59,788 bases of DNA from DASXRU01 sp036506395. GTDB taxonomy: Bacteria > Acidobacteriota > Blastocatellia > Pyrinomonadales > Pyrinomonadaceae. Below the pieces are notes generated by a model. The model made no database searches. It worked only from the letters and a program-made list of their open reading frames with translations, and was not told where the DNA came from. The position numbers were made by a program, and so were the translations under genes. Location: NCBI GenBank assembly GCA_036506395.1, contig DASXRU010000206.1:1-59788 (forward strand). Reading direction: 5' to 3'. Positions 23,595-35,256 of this stretch are shown piece by piece. The stretch's first letter is position 1. The number at the start of each line of letters is the position of its first letter.

Positions 23595-26306
23595 CTACTG
23601 CTTCACTGTTAGATGGCTTTGGCCAATTTGCACCATCAGGCTGCGGCCGTCCGCGGCCACGAGGTGAACGTTCCCCGGGTCAAGCGTAAATGCGCTGTCC
23701 CCCGCGCACAGAGCTTCCACGTCGAGTTGCAGCAGCACTCCTTGCCCCGTCATGGCCTGCGAGCCGGCCCCGGGCGCAATCGACACCAGAAGCATTCCCT
23801 TGTCGTCGACGGACCGGATGATTACTGGTGGGGTCTTAGCTTCCGCGAACATCGAGCCTGGCGAAACATTGTTTACCTTGATCACCTTCGGGTCGAATCG
23901 AAGCATAATCACGGCCAGGCCAAGCGGCGCATCGGCCTTCAGCTCAATAGACAAGCTGCGCTTTTCGCCGACGCCGATCTCTTCCTTCCCGAGCGCAAGA
24001 TTAAGCTCGACGATGCCTGCCGCGGCCTCAGTGTCTGCCGCCTTCTCTTCCGTTGGATTTGACGAAGCGAGATTCTGCGCCATGGGAACCAGGGGTGGAT
24101 TCTGGCTCGCGGTTGTCCCCGGGGATGAAACCGCTGTGGTTTGGCTACTGAAACTCTTCAAAGCAGCGGGCAAATCAGCGGGCCGCTGCACGTAGGATGG
24201 AATTGTGACAGAAGCATCGATCGGCGCCGGCGCCGGGGTATTCGCTGCCACATCTTTCTTCCCGTCAGGAACCACGAGGGGAACCGAAGCCGTATTGGCT
24301 CCAATGTTTCCCGAGGGAGTCGCCGGCGCGTTATTCGTCGCCAGCGCTTTGGGCGCTGGTACGTAAGCCGGTGGCTCGACAGCGGCATCGGGTAACTGAA
24401 CGACGACATTCCTGGGAACCTGTCGCGCAGCGGAGCGGGCGGCTGCGATGGCGGCCAACTGATCTTCAGTATCAGCCTCCCGCATCATCGCCTCCAGGGA
24501 GCCCGTGGTTGGAGACTGCAAAGTTCCGCTGGGACGCATCTCTTCGTCACGCGGGGTCACCGCCGGCGCCCGCAACACTCGCGGCGTTACTGCAATGACG
24601 ATGTCCACCTGGCGATCGTCGCGCGTAGGTGAGGTAAACAAACGGCCCAGCACGGGAATGAGCCCAAGCAGTGGCAGACCCTTTCGCCCGCTCGCCTGAA
24701 CATCCTGCGCCACGCTCGCTAAAAGCATTGTCCGATTATTCTGTACGCGGGCCGTGCCCGTAATAGTGCGCTCAGTAAATGTCGGCGTCAGTGTGCTGGC
24801 GCCCAGGACGTCTTTGGATTCAATCGACATCTTCACCTGCACATCGAGATTGGGAAATACCTGCGGGGTAAATCTCAGTGTCAGTCCCGTGGGTTCATAG
24901 TTGATCACAGGAAAACCGCCACTGGGAAAGCCTCCCGTCGTGGCTGGCGTTCCCGTTTGCACTCCGAAAGGATAGGCCTGCGCTGTTTGCACCGGCACGC
25001 GCTGGCCGATACGTGCGGTCGATTCCTCACCGGTGAACGCGTGCACCTGGGTTGAGGCAATAAGCTTTGTATTGCTTTTGCCCTGGAATGCAGTAAGCGT
25101 GAAATTCGGAATCACCAGGGCTGCAGCCAGTGCGGTCGGAACACTGCCGGTTAGTCCACTAAGATTTACTCCACGATCGTTTCTTCGGATAGTACCGTTA
25201 TCGGTAAGAATGGACACACCCGGCGAGCCGCCGATGTTGAATCCCGCCGGGTCTCCGATTTGATTGCCGAGCTGCAGGAAATCACTGCGTGAAACTTCAT
25301 AGATGTTGACATCCATCACCACTTCGGCGCGGTCCTTATCAATGCTTGCGAGTAACTCGCCGATGAGCCTGACGTTCTCTGCTGTGTCACGAACAGTCAG
25401 ACTGTTTGTCGCATCATCCGAAACAACAATCGATTGCGGACGACCCACCGACGCGGGAATAGCCAGAGAGATAAACGACTTCGCGTCGGTTGGCTTCATG
25501 TTCGCGAGATAGAAAGTACGCAATACGAGTTGCTGGTACTGCGGCCTCCTGGTCTGCTCGGCAACCAAAATGGTGCGCCGGCTCAACTTTTGAAAGAACA
25601 GTCCTTCCTGCAGAAAAATATAGTCGAGGGCCTGCGCCGTAGTTACATCCCGCAGATTGATATCGATCGTTTTCGATTGGGCGAACGACTGACGATCAAA
25701 AATGACGTTCAGGTTGAGCTGTTCTGCCAGACTGCGAATGAAAGATTTTAGATCGCCGCTGTAACTGATGACACGCAATTGCTCGGTTCGGGCTGAAGGC
25801 GGAATTGCTTCCTGGGCCCCGGACCTCGTATTTGATCCGGAAGCCGGAGTTCCGCCAGCCTCGTCCTCGGGCGCGGGATTGGTTTTGCCATCAACACTGG
25901 GAGTTGGGACATGGCCCTCCTTTACGTTCTGCAAACGCAGCATGCGTTCCATTTCGGATACCGCCAGCTGATTGACCGGATCGTAAGCAAAGGCCTGGCG
26001 AAAAGCATTGTAACCTCCCAGGTAGTCTCGCTGCTCGGCCAGTGCGCGTCCCTGCTGCATGAAGCTCTGCGACGCATTGAACACAGCGCGCCGGTAGTGA
26101 AGTTGATACTCCACATTCGAAGGATCGGCGGCCACCGCGAGCGTGAACTCCTGCGCTGCTTTCTCCCACTGCTGCGCCTTCTCGTATTCCAAACCCTTTT
26201 TGTAATGGCCGCTCCCCTTCTTACCAAACGCCATCACCGGCGCCGAAAGCATGCAAACCACCACCAGCAGCGAAAGCATCGCGCGGAAACTGTTTCTTGA
26301 TCTCAT
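23595..26306 (-). CDS. Secretin (PilQ/GspD family) with TPR and cohesin-like domains
   Basis: About 903 residues from the ATG at 26306, preceded by GGGAG and followed by a signal peptide (RNSFRAMLSLLVVVCMLSAPVMAFG). TPR-like helices occupy about 30-125. A short STN/N0-type domain lies at about 175-245 (VISYSGDLKSFIRSLAEQLN), then N-domains (TNSLTVRDTAENVRLIGELL) and the secretin pore at about 400-590 (AQDVQASGRKGLPLLGLIPVLG in pieces, then VDIVIAVTPRVL). A long Pro/Ala linker follows, and then a cohesin-like beta domain in the last 130 residues (SLSIELKADAPLGLAVIMLRFDPKVIKV, in pieces). It forms the outer-membrane channel of the pilus or secretion machine. Confidence 0.9.
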   Translation of the reverse strand: MRSRNSFRAMLSLLVVVCMLSAPVMAFGKKGSGHYKKGLEYEKAQQWEKAAQEFTLAVAADPSNVEYQLHYRRAVFNASQSFMQQGRALAEQRDYLGGYNAFRQAFAYDPVNQLAVSEMERMLRLQNVKEGHVPTPSVDGKTNPAPEDEAGGTPASGSNTRSGAQEAIPPSARTEQLRVISYSGDLKSFIRSLAEQLNLNVIFDRQSFAQSKTIDINLRDVTTAQALDYIFLQEGLFFQKLSRRTILVAEQTRRPQYQQLVLRTFYLANMKPTDAKSFISLAIPASVGRPQSIVVSDDATNSLTVRDTAENVRLIGELLASIDKDRAEVVMDVNIYEVSRSDFLQLGNQIGDPAGFNIGGSPGVSILTDNGTIRRNDRGVNLSGLTGSVPTALAAALVIPNFTLTAFQGKSNTKLIASTQVHAFTGEESTARIGQRVPVQTAQAYPFGVQTGTPATTGGFPSGGFPVINYEPTGLTLRFTPQVFPNLDVQVKMSIESKDVLGASTLTPTFTERTITGTARVQNNRTMLLASVAQDVQASGRKGLPLLGLIPVLGRLFTSPTRDDRQVDIVIAVTPRVLRAPAVTPRDEEMRPSGTLQSPTTGSLEAMMREADTEDQLAAIAAARSAARQVPRNVVVQLPDAAVEPPAYVPAPKALATNNAPATPSGNIGANTASVPLVVPDGKKDVAANTPAPAPIDASVTIPSYVQRPADLPAALKSFSSQTTAVSSPGTTASQNPPLVPMAQNLASSNPTEEKAADTEAAAGIVELNLALGKEEIGVGEKRSLSIELKADAPLGLAVIMLRFDPKVIKVNNVSPGSMFAEAKTPPVIIRSVDDKGMLLVSIAPGAGSQAMTGQGVLLQLDVEALCAGDSAFTLDPGNVHLVAADGRSLMVQIGQSHLTVKQ

Positions 26307-26527
26307 AGCGAACTCCCTCGAATGAATCTTCGTCAAGGCCTGCCCGGCGAGCGCCGGCACCTGGAACCCGTCTGGTTACACGCAATTCTAGCGGAACGGT
26401 TCCGGCAAAGCCACACATCAACGTGTGTCAGAAAATGGCAGCCTGGCCCCGGGCATGAATGTTGAGGAGGCTTGAAGTGAATTTTCGAAGCTTAACGGCA
26501 GTGCGATCCCTGCCTGCCACCGCCTGC

Positions 26528-28246
<1,719 letters not shown>

Positions 28247-28346
28247 CGCTTATCTGAAACCACAGTAGTCGTTGAGACGCGAACCTTTTGCAGGAGCGAG
28301 AAATGGTAGTCGGGGAGTGCAAATCTTTGGGCCGTTTTCCAGCTTC

Positions 28347-29582
28347 CTAGCGCCCCATCATGGGCCCGCCGGAAATTGACTGAATGATGGGCAGATAGAT
28401 CGCAAGTAAGACAATAATTACAACTCCGCCCATCACGACTAGGATCGCAGGCTCCAGCGTGGTCGTCAACTGCTCCAGCTTTACCTCTGCTTCCGCATCA
28501 TAAAAGATCGCCACTTCGTCCAGCATCTCGCGCAAGCTGCCTGACCGCTCGCCGATCCCTATCATATCAACTGCCAGGGCCGGCACCCATCCGGCCGCCT
28601 CCAGACTTTCAGTAAAGGATTGGCCTTCACGAATCATTGGCAAGATGGCTGAACTGCGCCGGCGCAGCTCGAGGTTTGTGATCGACTCAGCAGCGATTTC
28701 CCAGGACTCCACCAGCGTGATACCACCCGCCAGCAAAGTCGCCAGCGAACGCGCCGCCTGGGCCACCGACAGTTGCACCAGAAGTTTTCCTGCCAGGGGA
28801 ACCTTCAGCATCCAGCGATCCACCGCCAGCCTGCCGGGCGGTGTGCGTGACCAAAGGAAGGCGGCTACGGCGGTGATGATTACGAGCGGCGCAAACCAAA
28901 ACACGTTCGAAGAAAGCCAGGCTGAGATTCCTACCACCAGCTTTGTTACAGTCGGCAGGTCGTTACCAAAGCCCGTAAACAAATCCGACATGCGCGGCAC
29001 CACGTAAACAGTCAGGAACGTTACCATGCCTGCTGAGGCCAGCAGGAGAAACGTTGGGTACGCCAGCGCCCCGCGAATACGCCTACGCAGTCCCACGTTG
29101 CGGCGCATGTACGTAACGTAGCGTGTCAGTACTTCATCGAGCGCGCCGGAGCGCTCGCCGGCCAGGATCGAGGCAGTATAGATTCGCGGAAAGATCGAGC
29201 CCTGTGCCGCAAATGCCGCCGATAGCGCGGAGCCTCCGCGAATTGCGTCTTCAACATCGCCCAGCACTGCGCGGACCCGCGGCGAAGTAGCTCGCTTACT
29301 CAGCATGGAGATCGCCTGCAGTATCGGAATACCTGCGCGAATCAGGGCCGCGAGTTGTTGGTTGAATAAGAGAAAGTCGTTGGCCTTGACCCGGGCCTGC
29401 CCGCCGGCGCGCCCCATGCGCGTGAAGGCGGCAACACCGGTAGCCTTAGGCGGCGCCACGTTGAAGACTCTGAAGCCTTCGAGCTCAAGCCGTGTCCGCG
29501 CTTCGGTAACGCCCACGGCTTCCACCGTACGCGTTATTACCTCGCCCGCGGGCGTTCCCAATCGACAGATAAACTCAGCCAT
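28347..29582 (-). CDS. Type II secretion/type IV pilus inner-membrane platform protein (GspF/PilC)
   Basis: A 411-residue polytopic membrane protein with the GspF fold repeated twice. The first cytoplasmic domain lies at about 70-190 (FNQQLAALIRAGIPILQAISML), followed by a membrane hairpin. The second lies at about 270-370 (QAARSLATLLAGGITLVESWEIAAES), and a last span reads ILVVMGGVVIIVLLAIYLPI near the C-terminus. It anchors the assembly ATPase. It is the first gene of a leftward run of gspF, gspE, secretin, two pseudopilins and PilM, with the promoter expected in the divergent region upstream. Confidence 0.94.
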   Translation of the reverse strand: MAEFICRLGTPAGEVITRTVEAVGVTEARTRLELEGFRVFNVAPPKATGVAAFTRMGRAGGQARVKANDFLLFNQQLAALIRAGIPILQAISMLSKRATSPRVRAVLGDVEDAIRGGSALSAAFAAQGSIFPRIYTASILAGERSGALDEVLTRYVTYMRRNVGLRRRIRGALAYPTFLLLASAGMVTFLTVYVVPRMSDLFTGFGNDLPTVTKLVVGISAWLSSNVFWFAPLVIITAVAAFLWSRTPPGRLAVDRWMLKVPLAGKLLVQLSVAQAARSLATLLAGGITLVESWEIAAESITNLELRRRSSAILPMIREGQSFTESLEAAGWVPALAVDMIGIGERSGSLREMLDEVAIFYDAEAEVKLEQLTTTLEPAILVVMGGVVIIVLLAIYLPIIQSISGGPMMGR

Positions 29583-30116
29583 AAATCAACGCGCTTGCCG
29601 GCTCCTTGCCAGCCCCATTTGAGTCACTGCGAAGCGCGCGCGCAGGGACGCATCATGCATTCGGTTACTGGTTCATGATCCAGGGAATCAACGGCGAACT
29701 GGAACGCCGAGTATAACATGCGCATTTGCCCGGCAGCCTCGAGCTGAGCGGGCCACTGAATACACGCCAAACCCCCGGCCAGGTTTCAGACTATTGCTCC
29801 TTAATTAAGATTGTTAGAGTAAAAACGCTAAGGTTTGGATTTCCTAATCGGACCTTGCCACCGTATTGAGATGCAGCATTTGTTCTCGCGAGTGCCGGCC
29901 TTACCAGGGGCCTCAAGCCTCCTGGGCTTCACATTCCTCATTTATCGTCCCTTTTCCAAACAATCATTGAAGAAAGAACAGCTTATTCTTGAACCATCGC
30001 TCTCCGCTGTGTTAGATTCTTTCTGGCAGTAGTCGCCCTTGCCTAGAGGCTCACCTTGAAAGACTCGAAGACTCTTTAGTCACAAAGTCGTTCCACAACA
30101 GTTAATTTCCGCGAAA
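29583..30116. other. Divergent intergenic region between pilus cluster and FecR gene
   Basis: About 530 bases with no credible gene. Transcription diverges here, so it should contain the promoters of both the leftward gspF cluster and the rightward FecR gene. It is more AT-rich than its surroundings, mainly between 29790 and 30060. No DnaA-box cluster or repeat array was seen. Confidence 0.5.
29989..30017 (+). promoter_or_regulatory. Possible promoter of the FecR-domain gene
   Basis: TTGAAC (29989-29994) is followed after exactly 17 nt by TTAGAT (30012-30017), about 100 nt before the ATG. The -35 match is good and the -10 is poor, so the call is tentative. Confidence 0.3.
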
Positions 30117-31367
30117 ATGGTTACCAAGTCCAGTCGCTACCCCCTTGATTGGTGGGTGATTCAGAAGCGGTTCGTCTACGTCGTTATCTTAGTGCTCGCG
30201 CTTTGCGTAGTGGCGGCGGGCGCTGCCCTATACGTCTGGAAATACGGAAATCCCCTCAGAAAAGTCGGCGCCGTCGCGAATCTGAACGGGGCACGCTTTA
30301 TTTCTTTCGAAGGAGATGTCCGCGTTCTGCGCGCAACCACGCGCGAAGTGATCGCCGCCACCAGCAACACGCAGCTCTTCCCCGGCGACACCGTGCAGAC
30401 GCAAGCTGACGGGCGCGCTCGCATCGGCATGGCCGATGGCTCTACGGTGGTGGTGCGGCCGAACAGCACGATCATTGTCCGCGACAATAGCCGCGCCGAA
30501 GACGGCAAGCCCACCAATGTGCATGTCGTCGTCGACAGCGGCCAAATGTACGTGCGCACTGAGCAGCAACCAGATGGCGGCAACAATGTGGTCGAGACCC
30601 CCAAGACACAAAACAAGATTGGTGATCAAACAGCTGCCAGTTTTGGCGTCAGTGCTGAAGGCGAAGAGATTCGCGTCAATCAGGGCGCGGTGCAGAGCAC
30701 CAACCACAGCGGTGAGCGCACTGATTTGAAGGCCGGCGAATACGTTTTCGTGAACACCGCAGGCACGATTTCAAAACCGCAGCGCCTGCTCGATGTGCCC
30801 ACTCCTACCGAACCTCGGGATCTGGAAAAAGTCATGGCATCGCCAGGTGGGGCGGCGACAATCGCGTTGCGTTGGCAGCGACCCCAATCAGGCACGGCAG
30901 CTTACTACCGGGTCGAGGTTGCGACCTCTCCCTTCTTCGTTCCCGAAGGCCGCGTGATCGAACGCGATCAGCTCGTCGCAACAGAGTTCAGCGCCAGCGA
31001 CCTTCGTCCCGGCGTCTACTTCTGGCGACTTCGCGCCACCGCGCCGTCCGGCCAGGCCAGCGACTGGAGCGAGCCGCTGAAGTTTATCGTCGCGCCCCGC
31101 GGCACTGGCTCGCCAGTTTCCGTTTCCAACCTCTCTTCCGAATACGTCGGTGGTGACATCTATCTGGTGCGTGGCTCGTCTCAACCCGGAACGACTCTGC
31201 GCGTGGCTGGCCGCGAAACTGTCGCTAACAGCGACGGATCATTCCAGCTTCAGATTACTGCGCCGTCCGGTGCCCGCAGCCTAACTGTCGAAGCGCAAGA
31301 CCCACAAGGCAACAGCAGCCAATATCGCCTGGCGATCGCACCCGCAGCCGGGCGATCCCGAGGCTAA
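30117..31367 (+). CDS. Membrane-anchored FecR-domain protein with fibronectin-like region
   Basis: A 416-residue protein. One membrane span lies at about 18-42 (FVYVVILVLALCVVAAGAALYVW), so most of the protein is outside the cytoplasm. A FecR-type beta domain lies at about 60-195 (GDTVQTQADGRARIGMADGSTVVVRPNSTI in pieces), a fibronectin-III-like segment at about 250-325 (YYRVEVATSPF, then GVYFWRLRATAPSGQASDWSEPLKF), and a carbohydrate-binding-like beta domain at about 330-410. It does not sit beside a sigma factor gene, so it is unlikely to be a classic FecR regulator. It is followed 14 nt later by a diguanylate cyclase gene, with which it is probably co-transcribed. Confidence 0.8.
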   Translation: MVTKSSRYPLDWWVIQKRFVYVVILVLALCVVAAGAALYVWKYGNPLRKVGAVANLNGARFISFEGDVRVLRATTREVIAATSNTQLFPGDTVQTQADGRARIGMADGSTVVVRPNSTIIVRDNSRAEDGKPTNVHVVVDSGQMYVRTEQQPDGGNNVVETPKTQNKIGDQTAASFGVSAEGEEIRVNQGAVQSTNHSGERTDLKAGEYVFVNTAGTISKPQRLLDVPTPTEPRDLEKVMASPGGAATIALRWQRPQSGTAAYYRVEVATSPFFVPEGRVIERDQLVATEFSASDLRPGVYFWRLRATAPSGQASDWSEPLKFIVAPRGTGSPVSVSNLSSEYVGGDIYLVRGSSQPGTTLRVAGRETVANSDGSFQLQITAPSGARSLTVEAQDPQGNSSQYRLAIAPAAGRSRG

Positions 31368-31381
31368 GGCGAGCCACTTTC

Positions 31382-32974
31382 ATGACTGGACATGTAATCT
31401 TGCTGACTGACGCGCATGAAGCGCCCGCGCTGGAACTCATCGAAGTCCTGCACGAGGCGGGCGTGTCTGTCCTGGTCGAAGGACTGCGTGAAGCGGAACT
31501 TGAAGCCGCCATCAAACAGCAGCCTCAACGTGAAGCTGACACCGACCCAGCGACTCCTCAGCCACTGGCTGTTCTTTACGAGGTCTTCCCCGGCGCTGAC
31601 GTAACAGATCTCCACGCCGCAATTGAGCACGCCACAGGGACGTGGCCGGGCGTGTCCACCATCGCTTGCCGCCATCCTGTTCGGGGCGGAAGCACTCTTC
31701 ATCTTCGAGTCTTTGACGGCTCAACCCTAAAACGGATCGGCTTTCGCGCTATCGCGGATAAAGCGGCGCAATTGCCTGCTCTGCTGCGACAAATCGAAGA
31801 GCGCGGCACCACCGGCGAACTGCGGCTGCCTCAGTCTGTCAACCTTCCCGAGGCCACTTCTTTTTCTCTGCCGGCCTCCCTGACGTCGGCGCATTTGCGC
31901 GCGGCATTCGAGTTGGTATCGCTCCTCCATTTTGCGAATGACCAGAGGTCTGCAGCGTACGCCGTGCTCCTGGGATTATCGAATCTCATAAAGGCTGATC
32001 GTTGGGTCATCTATTTGCTTTCCGAATCAAGCACCGCCGATTCAGTTACCATGGAGCCTCTTGCAGTGCGAGATCATACCGGGAACCGGCCCACGATTTC
32101 CGACGATGATTGGAGGCAAGCGGTACTGACTGACTTGATTCTTCCCGCCGGATCAGAATCAAAGAGCGCAAAAGAAGCGGCCACGCAATTGGCGACTTTC
32201 AGAAAAACTGAAGCCGGCCGGCGTGTGATTGCGCTTCCCCTGATCAGCGGTGAAAGAGTTATCGGCGTGCTTGAAGCGATCCGTGAAGAAAAGGGAGCGC
32301 GCTCTTTCAAGAAGTCGGATGCGATGTTACTGGAGGGGCTGGCTGCTCCGATCGGGTCAGCGCTTGCGAATTCGGCGCGCATCGCCGAAGCTGAGCGCTT
32401 ATCGCAAACAGACGATCTCACGAAGCTCCACAACGCCCGCTACTTGCGTCAATATCTTTTGAATGAGATCAGGCGTGCGCGCAGGTACGGATCGAGTGTG
32501 GCTGCGCTATTCTTCGATTTGGATGATTTCAAGCATATCAACGATGCGCACGGGCACCTGGTGGGCTCGCATGTGCTGATGGAAATGGCCGCAGTAATCC
32601 TCTCTTCCGTGCGCGACACAGATTCTGTGGCCCGCTATGGTGGCGACGAGTTTGTCGTCATCCTGCCAGAGACGGGACTGGAGCAGGCCGCCCTGGTCGC
32701 TGAGCGTATTCGCGAGACGATTGCACGTCACGCGTTCACTGGAGGCCGGCGACTGCGGCTTTTGCTGACGGCCAGTTTCGGTGTAGCTGTGTTTCCTCAA
32801 CATGCATCTTCACCACAACAACTAATCGCTTCCGCCGATTCAGCGATGTACGAAGCGAAAGCCGCGAACAAGAACTGCGTCCGCTTCAGTACTGAGGCTC
32901 CTCGTGCTCGCAAAGACGCGTCGGACATTCCTCCACAAATTCTTCGCATCGAAGACAAAAAGTCGATTTCCTGA
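31382..32974 (+). CDS. GAF-domain diguanylate cyclase
   Basis: A 530-residue protein that would make cyclic di-GMP. Residues 1-130 are reminiscent of a degenerate receiver domain. A GAF-like sensor lies at about 185-330 (LLHFANDQRSAAYAVLLGLSNLIKADRWVIYLL in pieces, then GERVIGVLEAIREE). The GGDEF domain lies at about 340-505, with the active-site loop RYGGDEFVVILPE intact. The inhibitory I-site RxxD is present as RDTD five residues before GGDEF, so product feedback is likely. It is preceded closely by the FecR-domain gene. The signal is unknown. Confidence 0.92.
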   Translation: MTGHVILLTDAHEAPALELIEVLHEAGVSVLVEGLREAELEAAIKQQPQREADTDPATPQPLAVLYEVFPGADVTDLHAAIEHATGTWPGVSTIACRHPVRGGSTLHLRVFDGSTLKRIGFRAIADKAAQLPALLRQIEERGTTGELRLPQSVNLPEATSFSLPASLTSAHLRAAFELVSLLHFANDQRSAAYAVLLGLSNLIKADRWVIYLLSESSTADSVTMEPLAVRDHTGNRPTISDDDWRQAVLTDLILPAGSESKSAKEAATQLATFRKTEAGRRVIALPLISGERVIGVLEAIREEKGARSFKKSDAMLLEGLAAPIGSALANSARIAEAERLSQTDDLTKLHNARYLRQYLLNEIRRARRYGSSVAALFFDLDDFKHINDAHGHLVGSHVLMEMAAVILSSVRDTDSVARYGGDEFVVILPETGLEQAALVAERIRETIARHAFTGGRRLRLLLTASFGVAVFPQHASSPQQLIASADSAMYEAKAANKNCVRFSTEAPRARKDASDIPPQILRIEDKKSIS

Positions 32975-33157
32975 TAGCGCCCCACAAGCAATCAGTGTAT
33001 CTTGTTAGTTAGCGCTTGCTCGCGTGAGTTGGCAGCACCGCGGCGGCGGTCCCGCTGAAGTGCTTCGCTGCAAAGATCGCCTCAGACCTCGGTCACGTGG
33101 CGTGCAGTAACCGCTCCTCTTCGGGCGCTTCATTCTACTTAGTGCGGGAAAATCCTG

Positions 33158-34204
33158 ATGCCTTTCAAATCCATTTTTAGTCTCTTCTCCAGCGATCTCG
33201 CGATCGACCTCGGCACCGCCAACACCCTGGTTTATGCCAAAGGGCGCGGCATCGTTGTCTCTGAACCTTCGATCGTAGCAATCAACAAGGTCACTAACGC
33301 CGTTGAGGCTGTTGGCCGCGACGCCAAGGAAATGTTGGGGCGCACGCCCGGCAATATTGTTGCCATTCGACCCATGAAAGACGGCGTCATCGCCAACTTT
33401 GAAGTGACCGAAAAGATGCTTCAGCACTTCATACGCAAAGCACACAACGGCAAGACGTGGGTAAGCCCGCGCGTCGTCATCGGCATCCCCTCGGAAATCA
33501 CCCAGGTGGAGCGCCGCGCTGTTGAAGACTCAGCCTATCGCGCCAAAGCTTCCGAGGTTTATCTCGTAGAGGAAGCGATGGCCGCGGCTATCGGCGCAGG
33601 ACTGCCGATCACTGAACCACATGGAAACATGGTGGTGGACATCGGTGGAGGCACTACGGACATCGCCGTCATCAGCTTGAGCGGTATCGTCTATTCTCGT
33701 TCCGTACGCGTCGCCGGAAACGAAATGGATGAAGCGATCACTCAATACATCAAACGTAAATACAACCTGCTGATCGGTGAACGTACCGCCGAAGCGATCA
33801 AGATTGAGCTTGGCTCGGCGTTTCCTTTGGATGAATCGCTGTCCTTCGAAGTGCGCGGTCGCAACCTGATTGAAGGAATACCGAAAACAATTACTATGAC
33901 CGACGAAGAGGTGCGCGAAGCGCTTGCGGACTCGGTCTCGACCATTATCAACGCGGTGCGCATCGCGCTGGAGCGCACGCCGCCGGAGCTGTCAGCGGAC
34001 ATTGTCGAGCGCGGCATTGTATTGACCGGCGGAGGCGCGCTTCTGAAGAACCTGGATCGTCGCCTCTCGATCGAAACGGGGTTGCCCGTGTCCCTCGCCG
34101 ACGATCCTCTGGCGTCTGTAGTGCTGGGGACAGGCAAAATGCTCTCCGACTTTAACCTGCTGAAGCGGGTGAAGTGGGACAACAGCCTGACCAGTGGAAC
34201 CTAG
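33158..34204 (+). CDS. mreB: Rod shape-determining actin-like protein MreB
   Basis: A 348-residue cytoplasmic actin homologue that organises the elongasome along the cell wall. It has the phosphate-1 motif DLGTANTLVYAKG near residue 17, the phosphate-2 motif VVDIGGGTTDIAVISL near 158, EERTAEAIK-like GERTAEAIKIELGSAFP, and ADIVERGIVLTGGGALLKNLD near the C-terminus. It heads the operon mreB-mreC-mreD-mrdA-rodA. The gap to mreC carries a heptamer hairpin. Confidence 0.98.
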   Translation: MPFKSIFSLFSSDLAIDLGTANTLVYAKGRGIVVSEPSIVAINKVTNAVEAVGRDAKEMLGRTPGNIVAIRPMKDGVIANFEVTEKMLQHFIRKAHNGKTWVSPRVVIGIPSEITQVERRAVEDSAYRAKASEVYLVEEAMAAAIGAGLPITEPHGNMVVDIGGGTTDIAVISLSGIVYSRSVRVAGNEMDEAITQYIKRKYNLLIGERTAEAIKIELGSAFPLDESLSFEVRGRNLIEGIPKTITMTDEEVREALADSVSTIINAVRIALERTPPELSADIVERGIVLTGGGALLKNLDRRLSIETGLPVSLADDPLASVVLGTGKMLSDFNLLKRVKWDNSLTSGT

Positions 34205-34208
34205 TAAC

Positions 34209-34313
34209 ATTGCCGATTGCCGGTTGCCGGTTTTCGATTACAAGAATGATCGGTTCAGCAATCATCACTGGGAAAGTTTCTTAATTGGCAATTGGCAATC
34301 GGAAATGTAATCG
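34209..34313. repeat. Heptamer hairpin between mreB and mreC
   Basis: The left arm is ATTGCCG, ATTGCCG, GTTGCCG and GTTTTCG plus ATTAC (34209-34241). The right arm is AATTGGC, AATTGGC and AATCGGA plus AATG-TAATCG (34283-34313). The arms are complementary with substitutions, with a loop of about 41 nt. The right arm ends at the first base of the likely GTG start of mreC. Confidence 0.8.
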
Positions 34314-35206
34314 TGGCCACGATTCGCACTCAAAAAGAGATTCGCCAGCGGGCGCCATGGTGGCTAGCGGGACTTCTGTTTGTCAATTTCGCTTTGATGT
34401 CTTACGACGCACGTGAAGATTCAACGAAGCAACGGATGATTCGCGTGTGGGCCCAGGCGATTGCTTATCCGGTACAGCGCGTAACATCAGGGGCAGGTGG
34501 CGCCGGCGTTGACTTCTTCCGGAGAATTGGGAGTTTGCGCAGCGCTGCCAGCGAGAACGAGCAACTGAAGAATCGACTGGCCCAGCTGGAAACAGAAGTT
34601 CGGGACTCGCGTACGCACGCCGCGGAGAACGAGCGGCTGCGCAGCCTGCTGGGGCTGAGAGAGAAAAGCAGCTACGGGACGATAGTGGCAACCGTGATTG
34701 CGCGAGACCCTTCCCTCTGGTTCGATACCATCACCATCGATCGCGGCAGATCCGCCGGCGTCGAGAATAATATGCCGGTGGTTAACTCGGGCGGCATCGT
34801 CGGCCGAGTGGTATCCACCAGTGTGTGGAGCGCCCAGGTGATGTTGATTACGAATGAAAAGTCGGGCCTCGGAGCCATCGTCGGCCAGCTTGGACAATCA
34901 AGCGCATTGGGCTCAATCAAGGGCCTGGGTGAAAGCGGCTTGCTGGAAATGCGCTACGTTTCTGGTCTGGAAAAAGTTACCATCGGTGATTACGTCACCA
35001 CGACTGGTCAGGATGGTGTTTTCCCCGCCGGTTACAACGTCGGAGAAGTAGTGGAGGTAAAGCCGGGATCTGCCACGCTGGCGCAGGTGATTCACATCCG
35101 GCCCGGCGCTAGTTTGGACCGACTCAAAGAGGTCGCCGTGCTTCAATATCACCCGCCGGAGCGCGGCGCAACCGATCAGGTACTGCCGAACGCGAAGAAA
35201 CAGTGA
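34313..35206 (+). CDS. mreC: Rod shape-determining protein MreC
   Basis: About 297 residues from the GTG at 34313. A TTG at 34292 extends the frame, but only through repeat-arm sequence. A single N-terminal membrane span lies at about 18-33 (WWLAGLLFVNFALMSYDA). A periplasmic coiled coil follows at about 70-110 (ASENEQLKNRLAQLETEVRD), then the two-barrel MreC core (VIARDPSLWFDTITIDRG, then VVNSGGIVGRVVS). It binds PBP2 and links it to MreB inside the elongasome. The gaps on both sides contain repeat arrays. Confidence 0.95.
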   Translation: MATIRTQKEIRQRAPWWLAGLLFVNFALMSYDAREDSTKQRMIRVWAQAIAYPVQRVTSGAGGAGVDFFRRIGSLRSAASENEQLKNRLAQLETEVRDSRTHAAENERLRSLLGLREKSSYGTIVATVIARDPSLWFDTITIDRGRSAGVENNMPVVNSGGIVGRVVSTSVWSAQVMLITNEKSGLGAIVGQLGQSSALGSIKGLGESGLLEMRYVSGLEKVTIGDYVTTTGQDGVFPAGYNVGEVVEVKPGSATLAQVIHIRPGASLDRLKEVAVLQYHPPERGATDQVLPNAKKQ

Positions 35207-35256
35207 CAGTAAGACATGAACGACATTGTCATAAGTTGGTGTTTGCGGCCATTTGC

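Noticed and set aside
29583..30116. Replication origin at the point where gene direction switches
   Set aside because: No cluster of DnaA boxes, no dnaA/dnaN/gyrB genes and no strong AT-rich unwinding element with repeats. Strand switches also occur at 46.2 and 52.2 kb.
30117..31367. FecR anti-sigma regulator of an iron-uptake system
   Set aside because: No adjacent FecI-type sigma factor or TonB receptor. The protein has fibronectin-like domains and pairs with a diguanylate cyclase instead.
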